From Syncephalastrum monosporum B8922 (taxonomy: Eukaryota > Mucoromycota > Mucoromycetes > Mucorales > Syncephalastraceae): a stretch of DNA of 64,000 nt. This document shows positions 32,901 through 44,500 of the stretch, in pieces. Each line of letters opens with the position of its first letter. Within the stretch, counting starts at the first letter, position 1. Location: the NCBI GenBank assembly GCA_000697355.1, contig JNEN01001014.1, positions 310,001 through 374,000 on the forward strand, read 5' to 3'. The translations under genes were made by a program, and so were the position numbers. The notes below the pieces were generated by a model. The model was not told the DNA's origin. It did no database searches and was given only the letters and a program-made list of their open reading frames with translations.

Positions 32901-33509
32901 CTAATGCCTTTGCTGTTGCAAGCGGGCAGAACGACGGGGCTGGGTCTGTAGAATGCGTCTTTGTCTGAAGACCTCGAAACGTGGATCGTTCTCCATACGG
33001 TCTAATATTGCGCGCTCCAGCGTTGCGAGCTGCACCAGACGTCGGTCCCGCTCTTCCTGGGTTGCATTTGGGAAGTACCGGACCAGATCCTGACTCCAAA
33101 CAAAGGTTTCCATTGTTGGTCGGGTTCTGTACCGTCGTCGGCGTACGCGTTCTGTGCGGCCGAGGTATTGTAGTGGTATACCATGCACATTTCGACGCTG
33201 CTCTTCTGTCAAATCGTGCGTGTCCGTGGTGTACGCGTAGAAGCACGGTTGGCAGCACAGCACACCGAACATCCAGTAGACTCGAATTGGCCTCTCATTT
33301 GATGGTCGGCCGCAGAGTTCGCAGTGCAGGCCAGCTAACAGACGAAATACCCGCCGTTCCGTAAATGGAAGCGGGGAGGGCAGGCCGAAGCGGTTGGCCA
33401 CCACACGGTACAGTGGTCGTAGCATCGGGTTTTCCCAATCCAGGAGATCCCGGAACCCGCGACAGACTCTCTCAAGCTCCCAGAGGTCAACCGATGAGAG
33501 TATGATCAT
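32901..33509 (-). CDS. F-box-like protein, N-terminus short or incomplete
   Basis: Single-exon frame of 202 aa. The first ~25 residues (LSSVDLWELERVCRGFRDLL) match the second half of an F-box, the module that binds Skp1 in SCF ubiquitin ligases. The usual opening LPxEI segment is missing: a stop lies 15 nt upstream of this ATG, and I found no convincing upstream exon. Next come CELCG and CCQPC pairs around IRVYWMFGVLCC, a zinc-ribbon-like pattern common after F-boxes in fungal families. The C-terminus is Arg-rich (RRRRYRTRPT) and may bind nucleic acid or be nuclear. It sits in an accessory island next to repeats, where fungal F-box families often expand. It may be a truncated gene. Confidence 0.55.
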   Translation of the reverse strand: MIILSSVDLWELERVCRGFRDLLDWENPMLRPLYRVVANRFGLPSPLPFTERRVFRLLAGLHCELCGRPSNERPIRVYWMFGVLCCQPCFYAYTTDTHDLTEEQRRNVHGIPLQYLGRTERVRRRRYRTRPTMETFVWSQDLVRYFPNATQEERDRRLVQLATLERAILDRMENDPRFEVFRQRRILQTQPRRSARLQQQRH

Positions 33510-33546
33510 GGTTTTAAACTAGTGTTATCGCGAATAACTTGGACCG

Positions 33547-34638
33547 TCACTGAAGACTCCATAGGCATACCAAGAGTTTGAACGGAAGACGCCCAAAAAG
33601 GAAGGCGAACCTTGCGTTATCCATGAATATTGGCGGTTCAGTAAAAGAGAGGAGAAGCAGTAGAGGTGAACGTGATTTCTTGTTGAGAAAATAATAAACA
33701 CCCGTTGTCCCAATCTGCAAAGGTGAAAACGGTATAAGGACGCGTCGGTATATCATCCGTTGGTTCGTTAAAGGAACGGCATCGATGTAAGTTGACAGAT
33801 GATATAATCGCGTTCGCAGCTGTCGCAACTGGAAGAGGCTGTCATATGGGGCTATTGCTTTGGTGTCTTCGTCGATCGCCAATGCGGATGCAGCGTGCCA
33901 TGCAGATTTTTTGACGAAGAGCTGGGTTTTGGGTGACTTTTCAGGCGTTTCCAAACAAAACGATGAAGTTGTTGGCCCGACGTCAGGATCACTGGGTTTA
34001 TCCAAGCGTAAGCTGGACGTAACTAACGCGTTGAACGTCTTGGTTCCCAGCATGAGCTTTGTCCCATCGCCGTCGCGGATGCTTGTTGGCCATACTTGAG
34101 GGTACTTTGTGACTTCTGGTGGTAAAGAAGTTGATGTCGTGCCTCGCCTGGTCCGGAAACTTTCCCTGTGAGAATCAACGGTGCGTCTTCTACCGTAGAT
34201 CTCGACGCAGTTCACGACAATCGTCTTTCCTGAAGAAGTGTCCAGCATTATCATGCCTGCAAGGAGTCGACTGCACGCGTATCGCATCTGAGGACGCTCC
34301 GACCAGTCTTGATTAAGGGAGGTGCAAAGGTTGTCGTTCAGCTCTGTGTATTGATGCTTCAGAAGATGCTGTGAATAGGGACCAGCCTTCAAAGCACTGT
34401 ACAGCTGCACTGATACATCTGTGCTTGTTCCTTCATTGTCGTGCTTTCGCCGCTTTGTCGGCAATGTTGCGGATACTGCAACAGTTTGACTGCACGATTT
34501 CAAGCGAGATTCGTGTATCAGTGCATTCTTCTCGACATCGTCCTTGATTGTCATGGCGATGGGATGCATGCTGAACGTCTCCGTGAAGCTGACCAGTATT
34601 TTCTTGTCCTTCGTTCCAGTCTTCGGCATTACACGCAT
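33547..34638 (-). CDS. unknown protein with a decayed neighbouring copy
   Basis: An open frame of 363 aa of unrecognised family. The part best supported as coding is about residues 145-200 (CVEIYGRRRTVDSHRESF then SLPPEVTKYPQVWPTSIRDG). A second, broken locus at 34885-35070 encodes a clearly similar peptide (SLPPEIGKYPHGCPTRIRD), so this stretch was once selected as protein. There is a basic KRRK cluster near residue 63. The last 80 residues are hydrophobic and may be non-coding read-through, so the true 3' end could be a splice site. The reading might also be a fragment of a larger repeat-borne gene. No function is proposed. Confidence 0.4.
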   Translation of the reverse strand: MRVMPKTGTKDKKILVSFTETFSMHPIAMTIKDDVEKNALIHESRLKSCSQTVAVSATLPTKRRKHDNEGTSTDVSVQLYSALKAGPYSQHLLKHQYTELNDNLCTSLNQDWSERPQMRYACSRLLAGMIMLDTSSGKTIVVNCVEIYGRRRTVDSHRESFRTRRGTTSTSLPPEVTKYPQVWPTSIRDGDGTKLMLGTKTFNALVTSSLRLDKPSDPDVGPTTSSFCLETPEKSPKTQLFVKKSAWHAASALAIDEDTKAIAPYDSLFQLRQLRTRLYHLSTYIDAVPLTNQRMIYRRVLIPFSPLQIGTTGVYYFLNKKSRSPLLLLLSFTEPPIFMDNARFAFLFGRLPFKLLVCLWSLQ

Positions 34639-34869
34639 GTATCATTGCATGTTCGTAATCTCGTTTCGTTGCTGGGATAGCAGACTGTCATGACAACACC
34701 TCAACACGCAGGTCCTCATGCATGTATACAGGATGACATGTGCAGACCATAGCTACGGCACATGCGAGCTGTATATTTTGACCCCGTCTTTTCTGCTGTT
34801 CCTGTCTCTTTCGCGTGCTCTGAATATTCTTCCCCTCTGTTGCCTCTGCTGCCGTCCTGTTCTTCCCGT

Positions 34870-35300
34870 GCGAGAACCAGATTCGTCATATCAATGTCGC
34901 GGATCCTTGTTGGGCACCCATGGGGGTATTTACCGATCTCCGGCGGTAAAGAGCTTGATGATGCGCCTCGTCTTGTTCGAGGGCACGAATGTCACGGCAC
35001 GCCATATTATATGCCCCACGGACACAAAGGGTGCGAGAGGTCACGGCGTATGTGTTGTTCCACCGCGTTCGACCACCCTTGAATCAGCTCTCACAGTCGC
35101 GTGCTAGCCGTACTGTTCTCCTGCTCATCGTCTTCGTCAAACGCAGCATCCATGCCATCACCACCACTTTTTTCGGAGCTATCTTTTTGCTCACAGCTCC
35201 TGCGCCAATACCGAGATGTCCGAGCTGCCGACGCCGCTGGAGACTTTTATGGGAGCAACGGATCCAATTGTTGCCATTGCGCAACTTCAGTAATACCTTG
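34870..35300 (-). pseudogene. decayed copy of the 33.5-34.6 kb gene
   Basis: The minus strand around 34990-34895 gives RTRRGASSSSLPPEIGKYPH, aligned with RTRRGTTSTSLPPEVTKYPQ of the neighbouring frame. At DNA level 34894-34980 aligns with 34057-34145 (shared words CGCGGAT, CTTGTTGG, GGCGGTAAAG/GGTGGTAAAG, GCGCCTCGTC/GTGCCTCGCC). The frame is closed upstream by a stop and the flanks diverge, so it is a relic. The outer limits are approximate. Confidence 0.55.
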
Positions 35301-35846
35301 CCTAAATTTAATGCTCGTTATTAGCTTACTAGCGTTTGGTATTATAGTAAAAGCTTGCCTGAATGCAGTTCATTCTCGTCAAGGGTCCATGTCTTGTTCA
35401 TCCTGGGGGTCGATCGCACGGGTATCCATTTCTGGCGTCTGCTAGCGCAATCCATCTGTCAAAGTCGCTTGCAGTCCGAGTTCCAGCACGCAGGCGATGT
35501 AAGTACATGATCTTTGCCAGCGTTGAACACCTCGCTCGGCACCATCTGTTAGAATCGCCTGCGCCATGGACGCCGTTTTGGATGCGTTATTGGTAGCGAT
35601 GAAAAGGATCTTGACGCAAGACTCAGGAACCGGAGCACCTCAGCAAAGACAATCACCCTATTGACACCGCTAAGCATGCCGAGCAGTGGTTCAAAACCAT
35701 GTCATACGTGCCCTTCGTAATTGAGACATCGAGGTGAAAGTATGATGGTGTTCGGCTGACACAAGGAAGCTTCCATTTATTGAGGAGGAGGAGGAGGAGG
35801 AGGAGGAGGAGGAGGAGGAGGAGGAGCGGCTCCGGCAAGGCGAGCA
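35301..35846. other. intergenic with GAG microsatellite
   Basis: No gene model. It includes a 45 bp (GAG)n tract at 35782-35826, just downstream of the acetyltransferase stop codon. Confidence 0.5.
35782..35826 (+). repeat. (GAG)15 trinucleotide microsatellite
   Basis: A perfect GAG/GGA repeat of 45 bp lies 21 bp beyond the stop of the minus-strand acetyltransferase, so it would be transcribed as a CCT-rich 3' UTR. Confidence 0.92.
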
Positions 35847-36293
35847 CTAGTAAGAAGGCTGGTATCGGTAGACGTTGGTATCGCGTTGAACAAAGCCGAG
35901 GTTCCTGTAGAGGCGGTTGGCGTCCTCTCGCTCGGGTCGGCTTGTGAGGTCGATCGTGCGCGCGTGCCACACCTTCTGCGCATGTTCCAGCGCAAGCTCC
36001 AACAGGGCGCTGGCTACGCCTCGCCGTCTGTACTCGGGATGGACAACCACGTCCTCAATATGTACGCGCGTACCAGACGCACAGGGTGTCATGCACGCAA
36101 GCAACGCGCCGATGGGCCGACCATCGTGTGAAGCCGTGAACACTCTGTTCTGAGGAGAAGCAATCGCAGTTCGGACGAGTTCAACCGTGACATTGGAAGA
36201 AAGATGCTTAAACAGGTCTGTCAAGGCCTCGGCATTGGCAATGCTGTCTTCCACCTGGGTGACGAAATCAGTGACTTTCGCATCAGTGGCCAT
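35847..36293 (-). CDS. GNAT-family N-acetyltransferase
   Basis: Acetyl-CoA-dependent acetyltransferase with a single GNAT domain; 148 aa, single exon. The core runs from VFTASHDGRPIGALLACM through strand 4 (VHIEDVVVHPEYRRRGVASA), which contains the acetyl-CoA pyrophosphate loop R-R-x-G-V-A. It ends in SRPEREDANRLYRNLGF, the usual N-x-x-Y-x-x-x-G-F motif that supplies the catalytic-region Tyr. The substrate cannot be predicted; similar small fungal GNATs act on amino sugars, polyamines or amino acids. It lies 161 bp downstream of the phosphoglucomutase stop on the same strand. Confidence 0.88.
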   Translation of the reverse strand: MATDAKVTDFVTQVEDSIANAEALTDLFKHLSSNVTVELVRTAIASPQNRVFTASHDGRPIGALLACMTPCASGTRVHIEDVVVHPEYRRRGVASALLELALEHAQKVWHARTIDLTSRPEREDANRLYRNLGFVQRDTNVYRYQPSY

Positions 36294-36454
36294 TTTTTAG
36301 GAGGGGACGAAAGGGGAAGGAAGAAAAGGCGAGCCTGTTACGCAAGACCGAAAACGAACCTTTATGGTCTGAATCAATTCGTATTTCATTGTCCTCCATT
36401 AATGTCCGTACAGCCAACAAGAAAAAGAAACGAATAATAATAATAATAATAGGC

Positions 36455-38165
36455 TTAGGTAATAACGGTTGGTTTGTCGCGTCCAGTAAAGTGCTGTAAA
36501 CGCGTGAGCTCGAGTGCGACGTCAATGAGGGGTTTGAGGGCCGTCTGAGTGGCCGTCGTGTATTCCTTGGCGTCACTGCTGTACTTTTCCACGTACAACC
36601 GGATCGTCGCGCCTTGCGAGCCTGTGCCAGACAGGCGTACCACAAAGCGGGATCCATCCGTGAAGAGCACACGCAGGCCCTGGTGACTGGATGTGCTGCC
36701 GTCGATTGGGTCCGTGTAACTGAAGTCGTCTGCATGGTCGACTGTGAACCCATTGATCGTCTTGCCTTTGAGCGACGCGAGCTGGTCGCGCAGGGCATCC
36801 ACCATGGCATTCGCAGCATCACTCTCGACCTCCTCGTAGTCATAACGCGAGAAAAAGTTACGGCCGTAGCGGCGATAGTGGTCCTGCAGGATCGCCTCAA
36901 TGTTGGGGTTCTTGACGTGCACGACAATGCTGAGCCAGGCCAAGATGGCCCAGACGCCATCCTTTTCGCGCACGTGGTCCGAACCTGTACCAAATGACTC
37001 CTCACCGCACAGCGAGCACTTGTTGGCGTCCATCAGGTTGCCAAAGAACTTCCATCCGGTCGGAACCTCGTATATGTCCAGACCTTGCGCCTGCGCGACG
37101 CGGTCCAGGGCGCGCGAGGTGGGCATGCTCCGGGCCAGGCCCGCCAGACCACGCTTGCGAAAGTAGGGGATTGCCTCGCGCGCATAGTGCGCAATCACAG
37201 CGACACTGTCGCTCGGAGTGACGAACGCGTTATCTTTGCCGACGACCATGTTGCGGTCGCCATCACCGTCGGACGCCGCGCCAAAGTCAATGTTGTTCTG
37301 GTTGACGTGCTCGACGAGCTCGTGAGCATAGACCAGGTTGGGATCCGGATGCTCACCACCGAAATCGGGCAGCGGTGTCGCGCGCATCACGCTCGACTTG
37401 GCCAAGCCAAATTCTTGCAAAAAGAGTCGCTGGCCGTAAACACCTGTGACACCGTGCATGCCATCAAAGAGAACCTTAAACTCCGGATGTCCGTCCAGAA
37501 ATGTTTTGATGGCGTGGAAGTCAAAGATTTCCTTCATGAGGATGACATAGTCCTCGATACCGTCAATGACGTCGATCGTCATATTGCCAACTTTCTGCGT
37601 CCCCAGCTTCGAATAGTCGACCTACATAGATCCGGAGGGTGAGATGACTGACCATTCGTCTAAGAATTGATAGACATACATGAGGAATATCCGCATAGGT
37701 GAGCTCGGTCAGCTCCTTGGAGAGCTCATAGATGTGGTTGGTTACATTTTCGGGAGCGGGCCCACCATTCCGGACATTGTATTTTATGCCGAAATCTTTG
37801 TCGGGGCCGCCAGGGTTGTGCGACGCTGTCAACAAAAGGCCACCCGTCGCCTGGTACTTGCGGATCAGGTGCGATCCAGCCGGGGTAGAGACCAGCCCGT
37901 CGCGGGGGATGATCAGCTTCTGGACACCGGCAGCGGCGCTAAACTTGATAATGATTTGCATAACCTCGTCCAAATAATACCGCCCGTCGCCGCCCACCAC
38001 GAGCGTCGCGCCTTGAGCTCCGCCTTCTACCGCCTGCAGCACGGCCTGGATAAAGTTTTCGGTGTAGTTTTTTTGCATAAACACCTTGACACGCTTGCGC
38101 AAGCCGGAGGTTCCCGGCTTCTGCCCCTCATATGGCTGCGTCGGTACCGTGATGGTGTTGACCAT
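36455..38165 (-). CDS. phosphoglucomutase
   Basis: Interconverts glucose-1-phosphate and glucose-6-phosphate in the cytosol, linking glycolysis to trehalose, glycogen and cell-wall precursor synthesis. Exons 38165-37680 and 37621-36455 give 550 aa in frame. Motifs: the catalytic phosphoserine loop TASHNPGG (Ser115), the metal loop DGDGDR, the sugar-binding loop CGEESFGTGSDH, and the C-terminal phosphate-binding loop RLSGTGSQGATIR. All key residues are present. It is divergent from the glutamate synthase gene. A likely 5' UTR intron (38168 to about 38290; acceptor two bases before the ATG) is visible, with a short upstream ORF in the leader. Both are inferred from splice consensus. Confidence 0.94.
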
Positions 38166-38584
38166 GACTGGAAAAAGTTATAAGAGAGAGAAAGTGTAAT
38201 TTTCCCTTTATTATTCCCAGAAAAAGCAGAATTAAGATGTATAAATGGTTTAGCATACAAACAGATGGAAAAAATCATCCATGCTGCTTACCAGGAAGAA
38301 GGGTGATGCCCGCAACGTCACACCAAAGGGTGCCAAACCCCAGAGATCCATCGGGTCCGTGTAGCGTGTCTCACACGACCTGATGATGATAACGAACGAA
38401 AATCGTTATCTATTTTTTCACACAATTTCTTCAAACACGGCCCACTCCTTTTTTTTTTTTAATAGTTCACTTTTCTCTTCCACTCACATATCCACACACA
38501 TACACACTCCCTGCCCACTCTCTCTTTCTCAAATCGACTCGCACATCCTACTCTCACTCTGTCTCGCTTTCTGTTTGAACTAAA
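38166..38584. promoter_or_regulatory. divergent promoter region, phosphoglucomutase / GOGAT
   Basis: 419 bp lie between two divergent start codons. The left part probably holds a 5' UTR intron of phosphoglucomutase (donor GTAAGC at 38290-38285, minus strand). The right part is rich in CACA/CTCT runs before the GLT1 start. No TATA box is obvious. Confidence 0.5.
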
Positions 38585-41500
38585 ATGACAACCAACACAT
38601 CCTGGGCAGAGGCCATTCCCGCCGCACAGGGCTTGTACGACCCTGCCTATGAAAAAGACGCGTGTGGTGTTGGCTTTACCGTGCATATCAAAGGCGAGAA
38701 ATCCCACAAGATCCTGAGTGATGCGAGCAACATCCTGTGCAGCATGACCCACCGCGGCGCGAGCGGCGCAGACGTGCGCGACGGCGACGGCGCAGGTGTC
38801 ATGACCGCTATGCCCGACAGCTTTTTCCGCATCGAGTGCAAGCGCGACCTCGGCTTTGACCTGCCACCCGAGGGCCACTATGCGGCGGGCAACATCTTTT
38901 TAAAACACGAGCACGCAGACGAAAGCAAAGACGTGTTTGAGAAGCTTGCCGAAGCACTCCACTTGCGTGTGCTGGGTTGGCGCCCCGTGCCCCGCGATGG
39001 CACCATCCTCGGCCCGGCCGCACGCTCCAAAGAACCCATCATTGAGCAACCCTTCGTCGTCGATGCGAAAGATCAATTTGATAGCTTCGAGCGGCGTCTG
39101 TTTGTGCTCCGTAAACACGCGACCCATGCCATCACCATGAAGAAGTGGTTTTACGTCTGCTCACTTTCAACCAAAAATATTGTCTACAAAGGCCAGCTCA
39201 CCCCAAAGCAGGTGTACGCCTACTTTTATGACCTCGTCAACGTACAGTATACCACACATTTCGCGCTCGTTCATTCAAGGTAAAGAACAGCAGGAGGAAA
39301 AAAAAACTATTGGTACTTGCATTGATACGCATGCTGATAACGATCCCCTTGCATAAAAAAAGATTTTCCACCAATACATTCCCTTCTTGGGATCGTGCAC
39401 AGCCCATGCGGTGGTGCGCGCACAATGGTATGAAAAAAAAAAAAAAGACAACTTCACACGCCCACACGTACTCACTCACACGTCTAACCAAATGAACAGG
39501 TGAAATTAATACGCTGCGCGGTAATAAGAACTGGATGCGCTCGCGTGAAGGCGTCATGCACTCTGACACATTTGGTAAGCAGCTTGAGCTGCTCTATCCG
39601 ATCATCGAAGAAGGTGGCTCCGATTCGGCTGCGTTTGACAATGTCCTCGAGCTGCTGGTCGTCAATGGCGTCTTGACCTTGCCGGAGGCGGTCATGGTCA
39701 TGATTCCCGAAGCATGGCAGAACAACCAACTCATGGAACCTGAAAAGAAGGCCTTTTATCAGTGGGCCGCCTCCATCATGGAGCCCTGGGATGGTCCTGC
39801 CCTATTTATCTTTGCGGACAGTCGCTACTGCGGTGCCTCGCTCGACCGCAATGGCCTGCGCCCCTGCCGCTTCTACCTCACCAACGAGGATATCATGGTG
39901 TGCGCTTCTGAGGTCGGTACCCTGCGCGTCGATCCTGAAACGGTCGTCCAAAAGGGCCGTCTCCAACCAGGAAAAATGCTCCTCGTTGATACTGTCGAGG
40001 GCCGCATTGTGGTAAGACAAAGAGAAAAGAGCACGTGAGCTCAGGAGAATCATATGAAAAAGAAAAACGAGATTATAACACGGGTTCTCTATAAAGGATG
40101 ACAAGGAGCTCAAGCTGATGACAGCCTCCAAAGCCGATTTCACGTCCTGGGTCAGCAAGCGTGTCACTCTCGATCAAGTGCTCACCAGCTGCGGCAGCAA
40201 TGACGTTCCTGTCATTGCACAGGACGACACGACGACGATTCACACCGACCCTCGACTCAAAGCGTTTGGCTACAGTCTCGAGCAGCTCAACCTGCTGATG
40301 ATGCCTATGGCGTCGGACGGCAAGGAGGCGCTCGGCTCGATGGGCAACGATGCCGCGCTCGCCTGCCTTGCCAAGCAGCCGCGCCTGATCTACGAATACT
40401 TTCGTCAGCTCTTTGCCCAGGTCACCAACCCGCCCATCGATCCCATCCGTGAGGAGATTGTCATGTCTCTCGAGTGCTATGTGGGTCCCGAGGGCAACCT
40501 CCTGGAGCGCAGCGCGGATCAATGCGAGCGCCTGACTTTGCCTTCGCCCATCCTGACTGTCCCCGAGCTCGAAGCAATCAAGTCCATGCACGCGAAATTC
40601 CCGAGCTGGAAAGTCACGACCATTGACATCACGTTTGCACGCGACGACGGTGTGGAGGGCTACGTGAATGCGCTCGAGCGGGTCTGTAGCGAGGCCATCG
40701 CGGCCATTGAGAAGGGCGATCGTATCATCATTCTCTCAGACCGCCGCGTCTCGGCCGACCGCGTGGCCATCTCGTCGCTCGTCGCACTGGGCGGCGTGCA
40801 CCACCACTTGGTCCGGAACAAGCTGCGCAGCAAGATTGCTCTGATGGTTGAGACCGCCGAGGCGCGCGAGGTGCACCACTTTTGCGTGCTCGTCGGCTAC
40901 GGTGCCGACGCGGTCTGCCCTTATCTCGCGTACGAGGCCATGCTCAAGCTGCACCAGGCCCGTGCCGTACGCGACAATCTTTCGCCCGAGACCATAGTCG
41001 CCAATTTCCGCAAGGCATCCGACAACGGTATCAAAAAAGTCATGTCCAAGATGGGTATCTCCACCTTGGCGTCGTACAAGGGTGCGCAGATCTTTGAGGC
41101 GCTCGGTATTGACGACACCGTCATCTCGCGCTGCTTTGCCGGTACAGCATCGCGTATCAAGGGTGTCACCTTTGATACATTTGCATTGGATGCCCTCGCC
41201 CTTCATGAGGCAGGCTACCCGCGTCGCAACACGGTGATGCCACCCGGTCTGCCCGAGACGGGCGAGTATCACTGGCGCGACGGAGGAGAGCCGCACATTG
41301 CCGACCCTGCCAGTATGGCCAACCTCCAGGATGCCGTTCGTGAAAAGAATCAGGCATCGTACGATGCCTATACCAAATCGTCGTATGAGGCCATCAAGCA
41401 GTGCACGCTACGTGGCATGCTCGAGTTCGATTTTGACCAAGCCGAGTCCATCCCGATTGAGCAGGTCGAGCCGTGGACGAGCATTGTCAAACGCTTCGTG

Positions 41501-44500
41501 ACCGGCGCCATGTCGTATGGCTCCATCTCCATGGAATCCCACTCGGCTCTCGCGGTCGCCATGAACCGTCTCGGCGGCAAGTCCAACACGGGTGAAGGCG
41601 GTGAGAAGCCGGAGCGGTCGGTGCCTCTTCCGAACGGTGACACGATGCGCTCCGCAATCAAACAGGTGGCGTCTGGCCGTTTCGGTGTTACGAGCTACTA
41701 CCTCTCGGACTCGGACGAATTGCAAATCAAGATGGCCCAGGGGGCCAAGCCAGGCGAGGGTGGTGAGCTGGCGGGTACCAAAGTGTCAGAGGAGATTGCC
41801 AGTACGCGCAAGACAACACCGGTAAGCACTCAACCAGAGATAAGCATAAAACGAAAACAGTGTCTCACTGCATTCTCATATGTAGGGTATTGGTTTGATC
41901 AGTCCGCCTCCGCATCACGATATTTATTCCATTGAGGATCTCAAGCAGTTGATCTACGACCTCAAGAGCTCGAGCCCGCGCGCACGCGTATCAGTGAAGC
42001 TCGTCTCCGAGGTCGGCGTGGGCATCGTCGCCGCCGGCGTCGCCAAAGCCAAGGCCGACCATATCCTCATCTCGGGCCACGACGGCGGAACAGGCGCCTC
42101 ACGCTGGACTGGTATCAAGTACGCTGGCTTACCGTGGGAGCTTGGTCTGGCCGAGACGCATCAGACGCTGGTGCTGAACGACCTGCGTGGACGAGTCATT
42201 GTCCAGACCGATGGTCAAATCAAGACCGGCCGTGATGTGGCAATTGCTTGCTTGCTCGGCGCCGAAGAATGGGGATTTGCCACCACGCCCCTCATTGCCC
42301 TGGGCTGCATCATGATGCGCAAATGCCATCTCAACACCTGCCCCGTCGGTATCGCCACCCAGGATCCCGAGCTGCGTAAAAAGTTCGAGGGCACGCCCGA
42401 GCACGTCGTCAACTTTTTCTATTACGTCGCTGAAGAACTGCGCGGCATCATGGCCCAGCTCGGCTTCAAATCCATCAACGAGATGGTCGGCCACACAGAG
42501 CGTCTGCGCATGAACGAGAGCGTGCGCACCTACAAGACGGCCAACCTCGACCTGTCGCCTATTTTGACGCCCGCACACACCCTGCGTCCCGGCGTCGCGA
42601 CCTACTGCGTGCGAAAACAGCAACACAACCTCTACACACGTCTGGACAACTACCTCGTCGACGAAAGTGAGCCTGCCCTGGCGCGCAGGGAACCCGTCGA
42701 GATTGAAGCAGATATTGTCAACACCGACCGCGCAGTCGGTGCCACCCTCTCGTATCACGTGTCCAAGAATTGCGGCGAGAACGGCTTGCCAGCCAACACC
42801 ATCCGCGTCCGCTTCACCGGATCGGCTGGTCAATCCTTTGGCGCTTTCCTCGCGCCTGGCATCACGTTTGCCTTGGAAGGCGACGCCAACGACTATGTCG
42901 GCAAGGGCCTGTCGGGCGGCACGCTCGTTATCTTCCCGCCCAAAGAGAGTAATTTTAAATCAGAAGAGAACATCATTGTTGGCAACGTCTGTCTATACGG
43001 CGCCACCGGTGGACGTGCCTATTTCCGCGGTGTGGCCGCCGAGCGCTTCTGCGTGCGCAACTCAGGCGCTATCGCCGTAGTCGAGGGCGTGGGTGATCAC
43101 GGCTGTGAGTACATGACAGGCGGCCGCGTCGTCATTCTCGGTGGCACCGGCCGTAATTTCGCCGCTGGCATGTCGGGCGGTATTGCGTACGTGATGGACA
43201 AACAGCTGTCAGAAAACGTCAACCTCGAGATGGTCGAGCTCGAGGCCGTGACCGAGCCCGAAGAAATCAGCGAGCTACGTAGTCTTATCGAAGAACACCA
43301 CGAATTCACCGGCTCTCAGATCGCCGCGGACATCCTACGCAACTTTGACCCCGCCCACTTTACCAAGGTCATGCCCATCGAGTACCGCGCGCTGCTCGAG
43401 ACGCTCAAGAAACCTGCCAAGCGAAAGGAGGAGGTGCCCAAGCCACAGGCTGACGAGCCTGCTATTGCGGATCTGGAAGACAGCCTCCTTGACGAGGAAG
43501 CCATCCTCGAGCGACGCGGCAAGCTCGACAAGCTGCGCGGCTTTATGAAGTACAAGCGACGCGCGGATACGTATCGCAAGCCAGAGGATCGACTCAAGGA
43601 CTGGGACGAGATCAATCACCGTCTCAGCCGTGCTCAGCTGCATGAGCAGGGCGCGCGTTGCATGGACTGCGGTGTGCCGTTTTGCCAATCCGACACGGGG
43701 TGTCCCATTGGTAATATCATTCCCAAATGGAACGAGTTGGTCTACAAAGACCAGTGGAAGGATGCACTGGATCGTCTCAATATGACCAACAACTTCCCCG
43801 AGTTTACGGGCCGTGTTTGCCCTGCACCGTGTGAAGGTAATGCTGAAAAACGGGTTTAGGATACCATCGACTAACAGGGGGATGGGTGTTTAGGTGCCTG
43901 CGTGCTTGGCATTACGGAGCCTCCTGTGGCCATCAAGAGCATTGAATGTGCCATTATTGACCGCGGTTTCGAAGAAGGCTGGATGAAACCCAAGCCTCCG
44001 GCTAAGCGTACAGACAAGAAGGTGGCCATCATTGGCTCAGGTCCTGCCGGTTTAGCAGCAGCCGATCAGCTCAATAAGGCCGGTCATCTCGTCACTGTCT
44101 ATGACCGCAATGATCGTATGGGTGGTTTGCTCACCTACGGTATTCCCAACATGAAGCTTTCATGGTATGTGTTCCCCAGTCGCGGCTCTCAGATTTCATT
44201 TTGCTAAGGCTTCTTTTTCTTTTATTACTTAGGGATAACATCAAGCGCCGCCTTGATCTCTTGGAGGCCGAAGGCATCCGATTTGTGCCCAACGTGCACG
44301 TTGGCAAGGACATTGATGCCAATACCATTCGCGCAGAGAACGACGCCCTAATCGTGGCAACGGGCGCGACATGGCCCCGCGACTTGAAGATCCCCGGCCG
44401 GGAGAGCGACGGCATCCACTTTGCGATGGAGTTCCTGCAAGCCAACACAAAGAGCCTGCTGGATTCGGGCTTGAAGGATGGCCACTACCTGTCGGCCAAG

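Noticed and set aside
35653..35995. Poly-proline or poly-leucine protein over the GAG repeat
   Set aside because: Made only by reading the (GAG)15 microsatellite in different frames; the GNAT frame ends before it.
42129..42833. 234-codon antisense frame within GLT1
   Set aside because: It lies over highly conserved GOGAT FMN and 3Fe-4S coding sequence, and no independent family match is seen.
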